Made by a program: the position numbers and the translations under genes
Notes under the pieces: generated by a model
Seen by the model: the letters and a program-made list of their open reading frames with translations, nothing else
Database searches by the model: none
Told to the model about the DNA's origin: nothing
In this document: positions 1-8,423 of the stretch, in pieces
Layout of the letters: every line of letters begins with the position of its first letter
Position numbering within the stretch: position 1 is the first letter of the stretch
Assembly: GCA_002361535.1 (NCBI GenBank)
Contig: DETG01000027.1
Span: 4,395 to 21,213, forward strand
Direction of reading: 5' to 3'
DNA: 16,819 nt
Origin: Prevotella sp. UBA3294
Lineage (GTDB): Bacteria; Bacteroidota; Bacteroidia; Bacteroidales; Bacteroidaceae

Positions 1-1148
1 AGTTTGAGAAGTGGGCAGAGACTGTTCCCTATACATTCCGTAATCCCTTGTACCATTGGACACACCTGGAGCTGAAGACGGCTTTCGGCATTACCAAGCT
101 GCTGAGTCCGAAAACAGCTCGCGAGATCTTCGATGAGTGTAACGAAAAACTGAAGCAGCCCGAATATACAGCCCGTGGATTCATGCGCCGCTACCATGTG
201 GAAACCGTTTGTACTACCGATGATCCCGTGGATGACCTGCGTTACCACAAGCAGACCCGCGAGAGTGGTTTCGAGGTGAGGATGATCCCGGCATGGCGCC
301 CCGACAAGGCTATGAATATCGAGAAGGCTGATTATGCTGATTATGTGAACCAGCTGAGCGAGGTGTCGGGTGTGAGCATCTCTACGTTCAAGGATATGAT
401 GGATGCCTTACAGAAACGTCATGACTTCTTCCATGAGAATGGTAGTCGCCTGAGTGATCATGGCATCGAGGAATTCTATGATGAGCCTTATACCGACAGT
501 CAGATTGAGACCATCTTCGAGAAGGCTATGCGCCGTCAGGCTCTGTCGGAACTTGAGGTTCGTCAGTATAAACACTGCTTCCTGAAACTCTGTGCTGAGA
601 TGGACTATGATGCTGGATGGACACAGCAGTATCACTATGGTGCTATCCGTGATAACAACACACTGATGTACAACCGTCTGGGCGCCGACACAGGCTTCGA
701 CTCAATCGGTGAGTTCAATACAGCAAAGGCTATGAGTCATTTCCTGAATGAACTGAACATGGAAGGAATGCTCACGCGTACCATATTATATACGTTGAAC
801 CCATGCGCCAACGAGGTGATCGCCACTATGCTTGGTAACTTCCAGGACGGCTCATGCCCAGGTAAGATCCAGTTCGGCAGTGGCTGGTGGTTCAACGATC
901 AGCTCGACGGTATGACACGTCAGATGAATGCCCTGTCAGTGCTCGGTCTGCTGAGTCGTTTTGTAGGTATGCTTACCGACAGTCGTTCGTTCCTGAGCTA
1001 TCCTCGTCATGAGTATTTCCGCCGACTGCTATGTAACCTGTTGGGCAACGATGTGGAGAAAGGGTTACTGCCTAACGACACTGAGAGCCTTGCCCGTATG
1101 GTGGAAGACATCAGTTACAACAATGCCAAGAACTACTTCAAGTTCTAA
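1..1148 (+). CDS. uxaC: Glucuronate (uronate) isomerase, 3' part; 5' end outside window
   Basis: UxaC interconverts D-glucuronate and D-fructuronate, and D-galacturonate and D-tagaturonate, the first cytoplasmic step of hexuronate (pectin or glucuronide) catabolism. The reading frame is open from position 3, so the gene enters from the left; the TTG at 48 is an internal leucine codon, not a start. About 381 residues are visible out of a usual length near 470, so roughly the first 90, including the N-terminal metal-binding His-x-His, are missing. Recognisable family blocks in order are NPLYHWTHLELK, CTTDDPVDDLRYH, QYHYGAIRDNN, GADTGFDSIGE, TLNPCANEV, KIQFGSGWWFNDQ and MLTDSRSFLSYPRHEYFRR, which line the active site in this amidohydrolase-fold family. 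The reading frame is intact to TAA at 1146-1148 and is followed directly by a terminator. Any uxuB/uxuA partners must lie upstream, outside the window. Recognition by family motifs is firm. Confidence 0.95.
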   Translation, partial: FEKWAETVPYTFRNPLYHWTHLELKTAFGITKLLSPKTAREIFDECNEKLKQPEYTARGFMRRYHVETVCTTDDPVDDLRYHKQTRESGFEVRMIPAWRPDKAMNIEKADYADYVNQLSEVSGVSISTFKDMMDALQKRHDFFHENGSRLSDHGIEEFYDEPYTDSQIETIFEKAMRRQALSELEVRQYKHCFLKLCAEMDYDAGWTQQYHYGAIRDNNTLMYNRLGADTGFDSIGEFNTAKAMSHFLNELNMEGMLTRTILYTLNPCANEVIATMLGNFQDGSCPGKIQFGSGWWFNDQLDGMTRQMNALSVLGLLSRFVGMLTDSRSFLSYPRHEYFRRLLCNLLGNDVEKGLLPNDTESLARMVEDISYNNAKNYFKF

Positions 1149-1159
1149 TGATAAGAGAG

Positions 1160-1190
1160 TCCCGATGACAAAATCATCGGGATTTTCTAT
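1160..1190 (+). terminator. Intrinsic terminator after uxaC
   Basis: A perfect 9-bp stem, TCCCGATGA (1160-1168) with TCATCGGGA (1174-1182), has a 5-nt loop CAAAA and is followed by TTTTCTAT. It begins 11 nt after the uxaC stop, so the uxaC transcript should end here and the next gene needs its own promoter, which is present. Confidence 0.93.
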
Positions 1191-1206
1191 ATAATTCGAG
1201 AAAATG

Positions 1207-1238
1207 TTTGTCAGTTTCGAAAAATAAACGTATTTTTG
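1207..1238 (+). promoter_or_regulatory. Bacteroidota-type promoter of the polysaccharide export gene
   Basis: TTTG at 1207-1210 and TATTTTTG (fits TAnnTTTG) at 1231-1238 are separated by exactly 20 nt, the spacing of the Bacteroidota primary sigma factor promoter. Transcription should begin about 4-8 nt after 1238. The in-frame TTG at 1236 lies inside the -7 element and cannot be the start codon; the ATG at 1260 or 1269 is used, giving a very short leader. Confidence 0.8.
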
Positions 1239-1259
1239 CAGCAGATTTATAGAACTGAA

Positions 1260-2051
1260 ATGACTCGTATGAAAAAGTTAGCCCTGCCGATGGTTGCATT
1301 CACCATCATGATGCTTCTGGGAAGTTGCGGAAGCACCAAAGACATTGTTTATTTCCAAGGTGTAGATAATCTTGACTTATCTCCTTCGAAGGGATTGTAC
1401 GATGCACGTATCTTCCCCAAGGACATGTTGATGATCAATGTGAGTACCACCGATCCTGAGGCCTCAAAGCCATTCAACATCAACCACCAGAATACCCAGT
1501 ATATGAATAACACGAATGGCGTGAACATGTACGGCTATTTGGTTGACAATGAAGGAAACATCAATTTCCCGATGATCGGTATCCTGCATGTGGAAGGACT
1601 GACAACCCGTGAGTGCGAGGCTTTGATTTTAGACAAGGTGAAGCCTTACATGGCCAAGAACGAGGTGCCTATTGTCACCGTGAGAATGTCAAGCTATCAC
1701 ATTACGTTGATTGGTGAGACGGGCTCGCGCATCGTTCCTGTCACTACGGAGAAGATGAATATCATTGAAGCCCTGGCTAACGGTGGTGACCTGACGATGA
1801 CAGGACGGCGAGATAACATCCTTTTGATTCGTGAAGACAAGACAGGTCAGAAGAGTATTCACCGTTTGGACATCAGTAAGGGTGACATCCTGAACTCACC
1901 TTATTATTATCTGCAACAGAATGATATCCTATATATTGAACCGAACAAGACCAAGATCAACCGACAGGCCATCAGTAATGCCTCCATCTGGGTATCGGCC
2001 TTGGGAATGGTTTCCTCCATTGCGGCACTGGTCGTTTCGATCGTCAAATAA
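1260..2051 (+). CDS. Polysaccharide export outer-membrane lipoprotein, Wza/BexD family
   Basis: Wza-like proteins form the outer-membrane export channel for capsular or exopolysaccharide. From the ATG at 1260 the product is 263 residues: a lysine-bearing signal peptide with lipobox LGSC (lipidated Cys23), a Poly_export (PES) domain at roughly 55-140 that includes the phrase ARIFPKDMLMINV, an SLBB-like beta-grasp domain at roughly 140-235 that includes HITLIGETGS, and a C-terminal hydrophobic helix of about 20 residues ending in VVSIVK that would span the outer membrane as in Wza. An ATG at 1269 (MKKLAL) is equally possible; upstream TTG starts are excluded by the promoter position. It is shorter than E. 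coli Wza (379 aa), as is common for Bacteroidota members. Unusually, no Wzc-type tyrosine autokinase, flippase or glycosyltransferase lies beside it; the next gene is glmS, a supplier of amino-sugar precursor. The substrate cannot be read from the sequence. Confidence 0.88.
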   Translation: MTRMKKLALPMVAFTIMMLLGSCGSTKDIVYFQGVDNLDLSPSKGLYDARIFPKDMLMINVSTTDPEASKPFNINHQNTQYMNNTNGVNMYGYLVDNEGNINFPMIGILHVEGLTTRECEALILDKVKPYMAKNEVPIVTVRMSSYHITLIGETGSRIVPVTTEKMNIIEALANGGDLTMTGRRDNILLIREDKTGQKSIHRLDISKGDILNSPYYYLQQNDILYIEPNKTKINRQAISNASIWVSALGMVSSIAALVVSIVK

Positions 2052-2068
2052 TAGGACATAAACACAAG

Positions 2069-2115
2069 CACAATCAACAAAACACAATACACAATACACA
2101 AACACAAATTAAAAA
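2069..2115 (+). repeat. G-free CA-rich leader with tandem 7-mers before glmS
   Basis: Forty-seven consecutive plus-strand bases contain no G. They include three tandem 7-mers of form ACACAAW (2082-2088, 2089-2095, 2096-2102) followed by CACAAATT. No TAnnTTTG promoter is visible in the 67-nt gap between the export gene and glmS, so glmS may be read through from the promoter at 1207. The tract would be unstructured in RNA and could help ribosome loading where there is no Shine-Dalgarno site; that role is inference. Confidence 0.6.
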
Positions 2116-2118
2116 GCT

Positions 2119-3963
2119 ATGTGCGGAATAGTAGGATACATCGGAAAAAGAGAGGCTTACCCTATTTTGATTAAAGGCCTCAAGAGATTAGAGTACAGAG
2201 GGTATGACAGTGCTGGCGTTGCTATGATCAACGGGCAGAACGCGCTGAACGTCTATAAGGCCAAGGGTAAGGTTAGTAATTTAGAGGAATACTGTAGTGA
2301 TAAGGATATTTCCGGCACGATCGGTATTGCACATACAAGATGGGCAACTCACGGAGAACCTTCTTCCGTGAATGCCCATCCCCATTATTCAGAATCCAAA
2401 AACTTAGCCATTATCCATAACGGGATCATTGAGAACTATGCCGACCTGAAGCGTAAGCTGATGGAGAAGGGAGTGAAGTTCAGAAGTGATACCGATACAG
2501 AGGTGCTGGTACAGTTCGTTGAATATGTTCAGGTGAAGAAGAACCTCGACCTGCTGACAGCCGTGCAGCTGGTGCTGCATGAGGTGATCGGTGCCTATGC
2601 CATTGCCATCCTCGATAAGAATCAGCCGGACACAATCATCGCGGCACGAAAACAGAGTCCGCTGGTGGTGGGCATCGGCGAGGATGAATTTTTTATCGGA
2701 TCGGATGCCAGCCCTATTATAGAATACACTGATCAGGTGGTGTATCTCGAAGACGGGAATATTGCCGTGATCAAGAGGGGTGAGGAACTGAAAGTGGTGA
2801 ATATCTATAACATTGAACTCTCGCCTGAGGTGAAGACCGTAGATATCAATCTCGGACAGATAGAGAAGGGGGGATATCCACACTTCATGCTCAAGGAGAT
2901 TTTCGAGCAACCGGAGTGCCTCACCAACTGTATGCGTGGAAGGATTAATATCGAAGCAACACATGTCACCCTCAGTGCTGTGATCGATTACAAAGAACAG
3001 CTTCTGCGCGCTAAGCGTATCATCATTGTGGCTTGTGGGACATCGTGGCATGCCGGCCTGATTGGGAAGCAGATGATTGAGAACCTCTGTCGTATTCCCG
3101 TGGAGGTAGAATATGCCTCAGAGTTCCGTTACCGTAATCCTGTTGTCAACAAGGATGATGTGGTGATAGCCATCTCACAGAGTGGTGAGACAGCCGATAC
3201 CTTGGCTGCCGTCGAACTGGCAAAGCGTCATGGTGCGTTTATCTATGGAATCTGTAATGCCATCGGATCAAGTATTCCACGGGCCACTGACACAGGATCG
3301 TATATCCATGTGGGACCAGAGATCGGTGTTGCCTCTACCAAGGCATTCACAGGACAGGTGACTGTTCTTACCATGTTGGCTTTAGCCATGGCGCAGGAGA
3401 TGGGAACCGTTTCTGAAGAGGATTACCTGCATATCGTCAAGGAACTTAATGAGATCCCTGAGAAGATGAAAGAGGTGCTGAAACTGAACAGTCGTATCGC
3501 TGACTTGAGCAGGATGTTCACCTATGCCCGTAACTTCTTGTATTTAGGACGAGGATTCAGTTATCCCGTGGCTTTGGAAGGAGCACTGAAACTGAAAGAG
3601 ATCAGCTATATCCATGCCGAAGGCTATCCTGCCGCAGAGATGAAACATGGTCCGATCGCGCTCATCGACTCCGACATGCCTGTGGTGGTGATTGCCACAC
3701 ACAATGCCATGTACGAGAAGGTGCTGAGCAATATTCAGGAAATCAAGGCGAGGAAAGGAAAGGTGATTGCGCTGATCAGTAAAGGTGATGAGACGATCCG
3801 AAAGATTGCAGATGAAGTGATAGAATTACCCGATACACTGGAGTGCCTGGAGCCATTGATTGCCACCATTCCCTTACAGATGCTTGCTTATCATATCGCC
3901 GTTTGTAAAGGAAAGAACGTCGATCAACCCAGAAACCTTGCCAAGTCGGTTACAGTGGAATAG
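2119..3963 (+). CDS. glmS: Glutamine--fructose-6-phosphate aminotransferase (isomerizing)
   Basis: GlmS converts fructose-6-phosphate and glutamine to glucosamine-6-phosphate and glutamate, the committed step to UDP-GlcNAc for peptidoglycan, lipid A and surface polysaccharides; it is cytoplasmic. The 614-residue protein matches the family length (E. coli 609). The start is fixed by MCGIVGYIG, in which Cys2 becomes the N-terminal nucleophile of the class II glutaminase domain. That domain shows HTRWATHG (72-79), HNGIIEN (100-106) and RSDTDTEV (122-129). Two SIS sugar-phosphate isomerase domains follow, with CGTSW (306-310), SQSGET (353-358), ASTKAFTGQ and the LKEISYIHAEGYPAAEMKHGP block, and the C-terminal tail PRNLAKSVTVE that caps the active site. 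No glmS ribozyme is expected in this phylum, and the A/C-only leader leaves no room for one. It ends just before a terminator, so glmS is the last gene of its unit. Confidence 0.97.
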   Translation: MCGIVGYIGKREAYPILIKGLKRLEYRGYDSAGVAMINGQNALNVYKAKGKVSNLEEYCSDKDISGTIGIAHTRWATHGEPSSVNAHPHYSESKNLAIIHNGIIENYADLKRKLMEKGVKFRSDTDTEVLVQFVEYVQVKKNLDLLTAVQLVLHEVIGAYAIAILDKNQPDTIIAARKQSPLVVGIGEDEFFIGSDASPIIEYTDQVVYLEDGNIAVIKRGEELKVVNIYNIELSPEVKTVDINLGQIEKGGYPHFMLKEIFEQPECLTNCMRGRINIEATHVTLSAVIDYKEQLLRAKRIIIVACGTSWHAGLIGKQMIENLCRIPVEVEYASEFRYRNPVVNKDDVVIAISQSGETADTLAAVELAKRHGAFIYGICNAIGSSIPRATDTGSYIHVGPEIGVASTKAFTGQVTVLTMLALAMAQEMGTVSEEDYLHIVKELNEIPEKMKEVLKLNSRIADLSRMFTYARNFLYLGRGFSYPVALEGALKLKEISYIHAEGYPAAEMKHGPIALIDSDMPVVVIATHNAMYEKVLSNIQEIKARKGKVIALISKGDETIRKIADEVIELPDTLECLEPLIATIPLQMLAYHIAVCKGKNVDQPRNLAKSVTVE

Positions 3964-3970
3964 CTATTCA

Positions 3971-4012
3971 GGCCACCTCCGGTATTCACACCGGGTGAGT
4001 GGCCTTTCTTTT
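3971..4012 (+). terminator. Intrinsic terminator after glmS
   Basis: An outer stem GGCCAC (3971-3976) with GTGGCC (3999-4004) encloses an inner stem CCGGT (3979-3983) with ACCGG (3990-3994). TTTCTTTT follows. It begins 8 nt after the glmS stop and separates glmS from carAB. No confident TAnnTTTG promoter is visible in the 43 nt between this hairpin and carA, although TTTG occurs at 4010 and 4018. Confidence 0.88.
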
Positions 4013-4055
4013 GACAGTTTGTTTCATACGTTAGTAAAATATAATAAGTAGTTGG

Positions 4056-5135
4056 ATGAGAAATGTTACTTTGGTGCTTGAAGATGGCACTTCGTTTCAT
4101 GGTTATAGCTTTGGCTATGAAAAACCTGTTGCTGGTGAAGTCGTGTTTAATACGGCCATGATGGGTTACCCGGAGAGTCTCACCGATCCTTCCTATGCGG
4201 GTCAGCTGATGACACTCACCTATCCGCTTGTAGGGAACTACGGTGTTCCGCCTTTCACAATGGAACCTAATGGTATCGCTACCTTCATGGAGAGCGATCG
4301 TATCTATGCCTCGGCCATTATCGTCTCGGATTACAGTACGTCGTTCAGTCATTGGAACGCTTGTGAGAGTCTGGCCGACTGGCTGAAACGTGAACAGGTA
4401 CCAGGCATTACGGGCATCGATACCCGTCAGCTTACCAAAATTCTTCGTGAGCATGGAGTGATGATGGGAAAGATCCTTTTTGATGATGAACCGGAGAATG
4501 TTCCCTATGCCGACTATGCCGGCGTGAACTTCGTCGATCAGGTGAGTTGTAAGGAGGTGATCCGCTACAATGAGGGGGCTGGGAAGAAGGTGGTGCTTGT
4601 TGACTGTGGCGTGAAGCACAATATCCTCCGTTGTCTGATAAACAGAGGTGTCGAGGTGATCCGTGTTCCTTGGAACTATGACTATACATCGATGGACTTC
4701 GACGGTCTGTTCTTAGCTAACGGTCCGGGTGACCCTGATATGTGTGAAGATGCAGTGACGGTGTTGCGCAAGCAAATGGATTCGAGCCGTAAACCTATCT
4801 GCGGTATTTGTATGGGTAACCAACTCTTGGCCAAGGCTGGTGGTGCCAGTATATATAAACTGAAATACGGTCATCGCTCCCATAACCAGCCCGTACGACT
4901 GGTGGGGACGGAGAAATGCTATATAACCAGTCAGAACCATGGGTATGCCGTTGATGCGAACACTTTGGGACCTGACTGGCAGGAGCTGTTTGTGAATATG
5001 AATGACGGCAGTAACGAAGGAATCCGACACAGGTTGAACCCTTGGTTCTCCTCTCAGTTCCATCCTGAGGCTTGCTCAGGTCCCGTTGACACAGAGTTTA
5101 TGTTCGATAAGTTTGTGGATTCTTTAAAAGGCTAA
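4056..5135 (+). CDS. carA: Carbamoyl-phosphate synthase small (glutaminase) subunit
   Basis: CarA hydrolyses glutamine and passes ammonia through a tunnel to CarB for carbamoyl phosphate, the precursor of pyrimidines and arginine. The product has 359 residues (E. coli 382). The N-terminal CPSase_sm_chain domain (about 1-130) carries GYPESLTDPSYAGQ and GIDTRQLTKILR. The class I amidotransferase domain (about 165-355) has LANGPGDP, the nucleophile in CGICMGNQLL (Cys252) and the His-Glu pair of FHPEACSGP (His336, Glu338), so the triad is complete. GICMGNQ rather than GICLGHQ is, as far as I know, normal for Bacteroidota. The ATG at 4056 is the first in frame and precedes the conserved N-terminal strand VTLVLEDGTSFHGYSFG. 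The stop codon abuts the carB start, so the two are translationally linked and made in equal amounts. Confidence 0.97.
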   Translation: MRNVTLVLEDGTSFHGYSFGYEKPVAGEVVFNTAMMGYPESLTDPSYAGQLMTLTYPLVGNYGVPPFTMEPNGIATFMESDRIYASAIIVSDYSTSFSHWNACESLADWLKREQVPGITGIDTRQLTKILREHGVMMGKILFDDEPENVPYADYAGVNFVDQVSCKEVIRYNEGAGKKVVLVDCGVKHNILRCLINRGVEVIRVPWNYDYTSMDFDGLFLANGPGDPDMCEDAVTVLRKQMDSSRKPICGICMGNQLLAKAGGASIYKLKYGHRSHNQPVRLVGTEKCYITSQNHGYAVDANTLGPDWQELFVNMNDGSNEGIRHRLNPWFSSQFHPEACSGPVDTEFMFDKFVDSLKG

Positions 5136-8100
5136 ATGATGAAAGATAATAGTATCAAGAAAGTATTGCTCTTGGGATCAGGAGCGTTGAAGATTGGTGA
5201 GGCAGGAGAATTTGACTATTCAGGATCGCAGGCTTTGAAAGCGTTAAGGGAAGAGGGCATCCAAACAGTTCTCATCAATCCGAATATTGCCACGGTACAG
5301 ACTTCGGAGGGTGTGGCCGATCAGATTTATTTCCTACCTGTCCAACCGTATTTCGTGGAAAGGGTGATTCAGAAAGAGCGACCTGATGGCATCTTGTTAG
5401 CCTTCGGAGGTCAGACGGCTCTCAACTGTGGTGTTGCCCTTGACCAAAGTGGTGTCCTGAAGAAATATGGGGTAAGGGTGTTGGGAACACCGGTCAAAGC
5501 CATCATGGATACCGAAGACCGTGAGCTCTTTGTGGAAAGGCTTCATGAGATCGGTGTGAAGACGATCAAGAGCGAGGCCTGTGAGAATATGGAACAGGCC
5601 AGAAAGGCTGCCGCCTCCTTAGGGTATCCTGTGATAATCCGTGCCGCCTATGCCTTAGGCGGATTGGGCAGCGGCTTCTGTGACAATGAGGATGAACTGA
5701 ATAAATTAGCCGAGAAAGCATTCTCTTTCTCTCCACAGGTGTTGGTGGAGAAAAGTCTGAGAGGATGGAAGGAGATTGAATATGAGGTGGTACGTGACCG
5801 TTATGATAACTGCATCACGGTATGTAACATGGAGAACTTCGATCCGTTAGGTATCCATACAGGTGAGTCGATCGTCATCGCTCCTTCGCAAACACTTACC
5901 AATACTGAATATCATAAGTTGCGTTCACTGGCTATTCAGATTGTGCGCCATATCGGTATCGTAGGTGAATGTAATGTTCAGTACGCCTTCGATCCTGCCA
6001 GTGAAGACTACCGGGTGATCGAGGTCAACGCACGCCTGTCTCGTTCTTCTGCCTTGGCATCAAAAGCTACTGGCTATCCACTGGCATTTGTCGCTGCGAA
6101 ATTAGGTATGGGATATGGCTTGTTCGAACTGAACAACTCTGTCACAAAGACCACCAGTGCTTTCTTTGAACCCGCCCTCGACTATGTGGTGTGCAAGATA
6201 CCACGATGGGATTTGTCCAAATTCCACGGTGTTGACAAGGAACTGGGTAGTAGCATGAAGTCGGTGGGTGAGGTGATGGCCATCGGACGTACCTTCGAGG
6301 AAGCAATACAAAAAGGATTGCGTATGATCGGTCAGGGCATGCATGGCTTCGTGGAGAACAAGGAACTGGAGATTAAGGATATCGATGCCGCCCTTAGGGA
6401 ACCTACTGACAAGAGAATCTTCATCATTTCGAAAGCGATGCACAAAGGCTACACCATCGATCAGATCCATGAACTGACAAAAATCGACAAATGGTTCCTG
6501 CAAAAACTGAAGCATATTATAGATATTGATGAACGACTCAGAAAGATAGGAACTAAAGGTATAAAAGGTGATGCCCTACAGATGCTGAATGCTGAACAAT
6601 TGCTGGAGGCAAAGATCTATGGATTCACTGACTTTCAGATTGCACGTGCCATCGGCTTGGAGGAGCGGCTACGCAACATGCATCAGGCTGCTCTCACCGT
6701 TCGCGACTTACGCAAGCAATATGGGATTCTCCCCGCCGTGAAGCAAATAGATACTTTGGCGGCTGAATATCCTGCACATACCAACTACCTATATCTGACG
6801 TATCAAGGGTTGTCGCTTTCTGACGGCGCCATGAGGATTTATCATGATATCACCTATGAGAGTGATCATCGTTCAATTATAGTATTAGGATCGGGTGCAT
6901 ATCGTATCGGTTCATCGGTGGAGTTCGACTGGTGCGGGGTGCAGGCTCTGAATACCATACGCCGCGAAGGGTATCGCTCAGTGATGATCAATTACAACCC
7001 GGAGACGGTATCTACTGATTATGATATGTGTGATCGTCTGTATTTCGATGAACTCACCTTTGAACGCGTGATGGACATCATCGATTTGGAGACACCACAT
7101 GGAGTGATTGTCAGCACAGGCGGACAAATTCCCAATAACCTAGCGATGTGGCTTGATGGGGAAAATGTTCCTATTCTGGGAACGTCTGCACAGGATATTG
7201 ACCATGCAGAAGACCGTGCTAAGTTCTCTTCTATGTTGACAAGAAATGGCATCAATCAACCTGCTTGGCGAGCACTTACCAGTATGGAGGACATCAACGA
7301 GTTTATTGACGAGGTGGGATTCCCTGTACTGGTCAGACCATCGTATGTGCTCTCGGGCGCAGCGATGAACGTTTGCTCAAACAGTGAGGAACTGGAAAAG
7401 TTCCTGCAACTGGCGGCCAATGTCAGTGAGGATCACCCTGTGGTGGTGAGCCGTTTCATAGAGCATGCAAAGGAGATCGAGATGGATGCGGTGGCACGTG
7501 ATGGAGAAATCATTGCTTATGCTATCTCCGAGCATATCGAGTTTGCTGGTGTTCACTCAGGGGATGCTACGATTCAGTTCCCTCCGCAGAAGTTGTATGT
7601 GGAGACGGTACGCCGCATTAAACGTATCAGCAGACAGATTGCCAAAGAACTGCATATCAGTGGACCTTTTAATATACAATTCATGGCACGCGATAATGAT
7701 ATCCTTGTCATAGAGTGTAATCTGCGTGCAAGTAGATCTTTCCCGTTTGTAAGTAAGGTATTGAAGATCAACTTGATAGATCTGGCTACTAAAGTGATGC
7801 TCGGAATACAGGTAGAGAAGCCGGGAAAGAATCTCTTTGATTTGGACTACGTAGGTATCAAGGCAAGTCAGTTCTCATTTAACCGCCTACAGAAAGCCGA
7901 TCCTGTGCTGGGTGTTGACATGGCATCAACGGGTGAGGTAGGATGCTTGGGTGATAATACCAGTACGGCATTGCTGAAAAGCATGCTTTCTGTGGGTCAT
8001 CGTATTCCTGAAAAGAATATCCTACTCTCGACAGGTGGCGCGAAACAGAAAGCGGAGATGCTTGATGCTGCCCGCCTGCTGGTGGAACATGGTTATAGCC

Positions 8101-8414
8101 TTTATGCCACAGGGGGTACATCGCGCTACCTTTCTGATAATGGCATCGCCAATACATTGGTATATTGGCCGTCGGAGGAGGGACAGCAGCCGCAGGCCTT
8201 GGATATGTTGCACAAGCACCAGATCGATATGGTGGTGAACATTCCGAAAGATCTGACAACGCATGAATTAACAAACGGGTATAAGATCCGACGGGCTGCT
8301 ATAGACTTGAACGTGCCGCTGATTACCAATAGCCGGTTGGCCAGTGCTTTCATCCATGCTTTCTGTACAGCGAGTCTTGATGAGATCGGTATTAAGTCGT
8401 GGGGAGAATATTAA
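5136..8414 (+). CDS. carB: Carbamoyl-phosphate synthase large subunit
   Basis: CarB makes carbamoyl phosphate from bicarbonate, CarA-derived ammonia and two ATP. The 1092-residue protein (E. coli 1073) shows the internal duplication: a carboxyphosphate half beginning LLLGSGALKIGEAGEFDYSG with TVQTSEGVAD and FGGQTALN, an oligomerisation segment around 420-560 with an LRKIGTKGIKGD-type stretch, and a carbamoyl-phosphate half beginning near residue 585 with GSGAYRIGSSVEFDW, MINYNPETVSTDYD and STGGQIPNN. From about residue 955 an MGS-like allosteric domain carries LLSTGG, YATGGTSRYL and NIPKD, the site where nucleotides or ornithine regulate related enzymes. The ATG at 5136 directly follows the carA stop; an adjacent ATG at 5139 would remove only one residue. 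The GSGAYRIGSSVEFDW wording resembles many bacterial and eukaryotic CPS large subunits more than E. coli CarB. No frameshift is seen over 3.3 kb. Confidence 0.97.
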   Translation: MMKDNSIKKVLLLGSGALKIGEAGEFDYSGSQALKALREEGIQTVLINPNIATVQTSEGVADQIYFLPVQPYFVERVIQKERPDGILLAFGGQTALNCGVALDQSGVLKKYGVRVLGTPVKAIMDTEDRELFVERLHEIGVKTIKSEACENMEQARKAAASLGYPVIIRAAYALGGLGSGFCDNEDELNKLAEKAFSFSPQVLVEKSLRGWKEIEYEVVRDRYDNCITVCNMENFDPLGIHTGESIVIAPSQTLTNTEYHKLRSLAIQIVRHIGIVGECNVQYAFDPASEDYRVIEVNARLSRSSALASKATGYPLAFVAAKLGMGYGLFELNNSVTKTTSAFFEPALDYVVCKIPRWDLSKFHGVDKELGSSMKSVGEVMAIGRTFEEAIQKGLRMIGQGMHGFVENKELEIKDIDAALREPTDKRIFIISKAMHKGYTIDQIHELTKIDKWFLQKLKHIIDIDERLRKIGTKGIKGDALQMLNAEQLLEAKIYGFTDFQIARAIGLEERLRNMHQAALTVRDLRKQYGILPAVKQIDTLAAEYPAHTNYLYLTYQGLSLSDGAMRIYHDITYESDHRSIIVLGSGAYRIGSSVEFDWCGVQALNTIRREGYRSVMINYNPETVSTDYDMCDRLYFDELTFERVMDIIDLETPHGVIVSTGGQIPNNLAMWLDGENVPILGTSAQDIDHAEDRAKFSSMLTRNGINQPAWRALTSMEDINEFIDEVGFPVLVRPSYVLSGAAMNVCSNSEELEKFLQLAANVSEDHPVVVSRFIEHAKEIEMDAVARDGEIIAYAISEHIEFAGVHSGDATIQFPPQKLYVETVRRIKRISRQIAKELHISGPFNIQFMARDNDILVIECNLRASRSFPFVSKVLKINLIDLATKVMLGIQVEKPGKNLFDLDYVGIKASQFSFNRLQKADPVLGVDMASTGEVGCLGDNTSTALLKSMLSVGHRIPEKNILLSTGGAKQKAEMLDAARLLVEHGYSLYATGGTSRYLSDNGIANTLVYWPSEEGQQPQALDMLHKHQIDMVVNIPKDLTTHELTNGYKIRRAAIDLNVPLITNSRLASAFIHAFCTASLDEIGIKSWGEY

Positions 8415-8423
8415 TCTCCTCAC
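8399..8423 (+). other. Hairpin enclosing the carB stop codon
   Basis: GTGGGGAGA (8399-8407) can pair with TCTCCTCAC (8415-8423): nine pairs, one of them G-U, around a 7-nt loop that ends with the TAA stop of carB (8412-8414). No T-tract follows, so it is not a standard intrinsic terminator. It could protect the mRNA 3' end after processing or Rho-type termination. No other terminator is visible between carB and the next gene. Confidence 0.55.

Noticed and set aside
2052..2118. glmS ribozyme/riboswitch
   Set aside because: The glmS ribozyme is known mainly from Firmicutes and needs a structured leader well over 100 nt. This gap is 67 nt, A/C-rich and unable to fold that way.
2404..3051. 215-codon open frame on the minus strand
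   Set aside because: It lies wholly inside glmS on the opposite strand, shows no recognisable domain, and glmS is certain.
4013..4055. Pyrimidine- or arginine-responsive attenuator before carA
   Set aside because: Only 43 nt separate the glmS terminator from carA, and they contain no hairpin pair or leader peptide. The visible hairpin belongs to glmS.
3924..4619. 231-codon minus-strand open frame spanning the glmS end and carA start
   Set aside because: It crosses the glmS terminator and is antisense to the conserved carA domain. Its composition is that of a shadow frame with no family motif.
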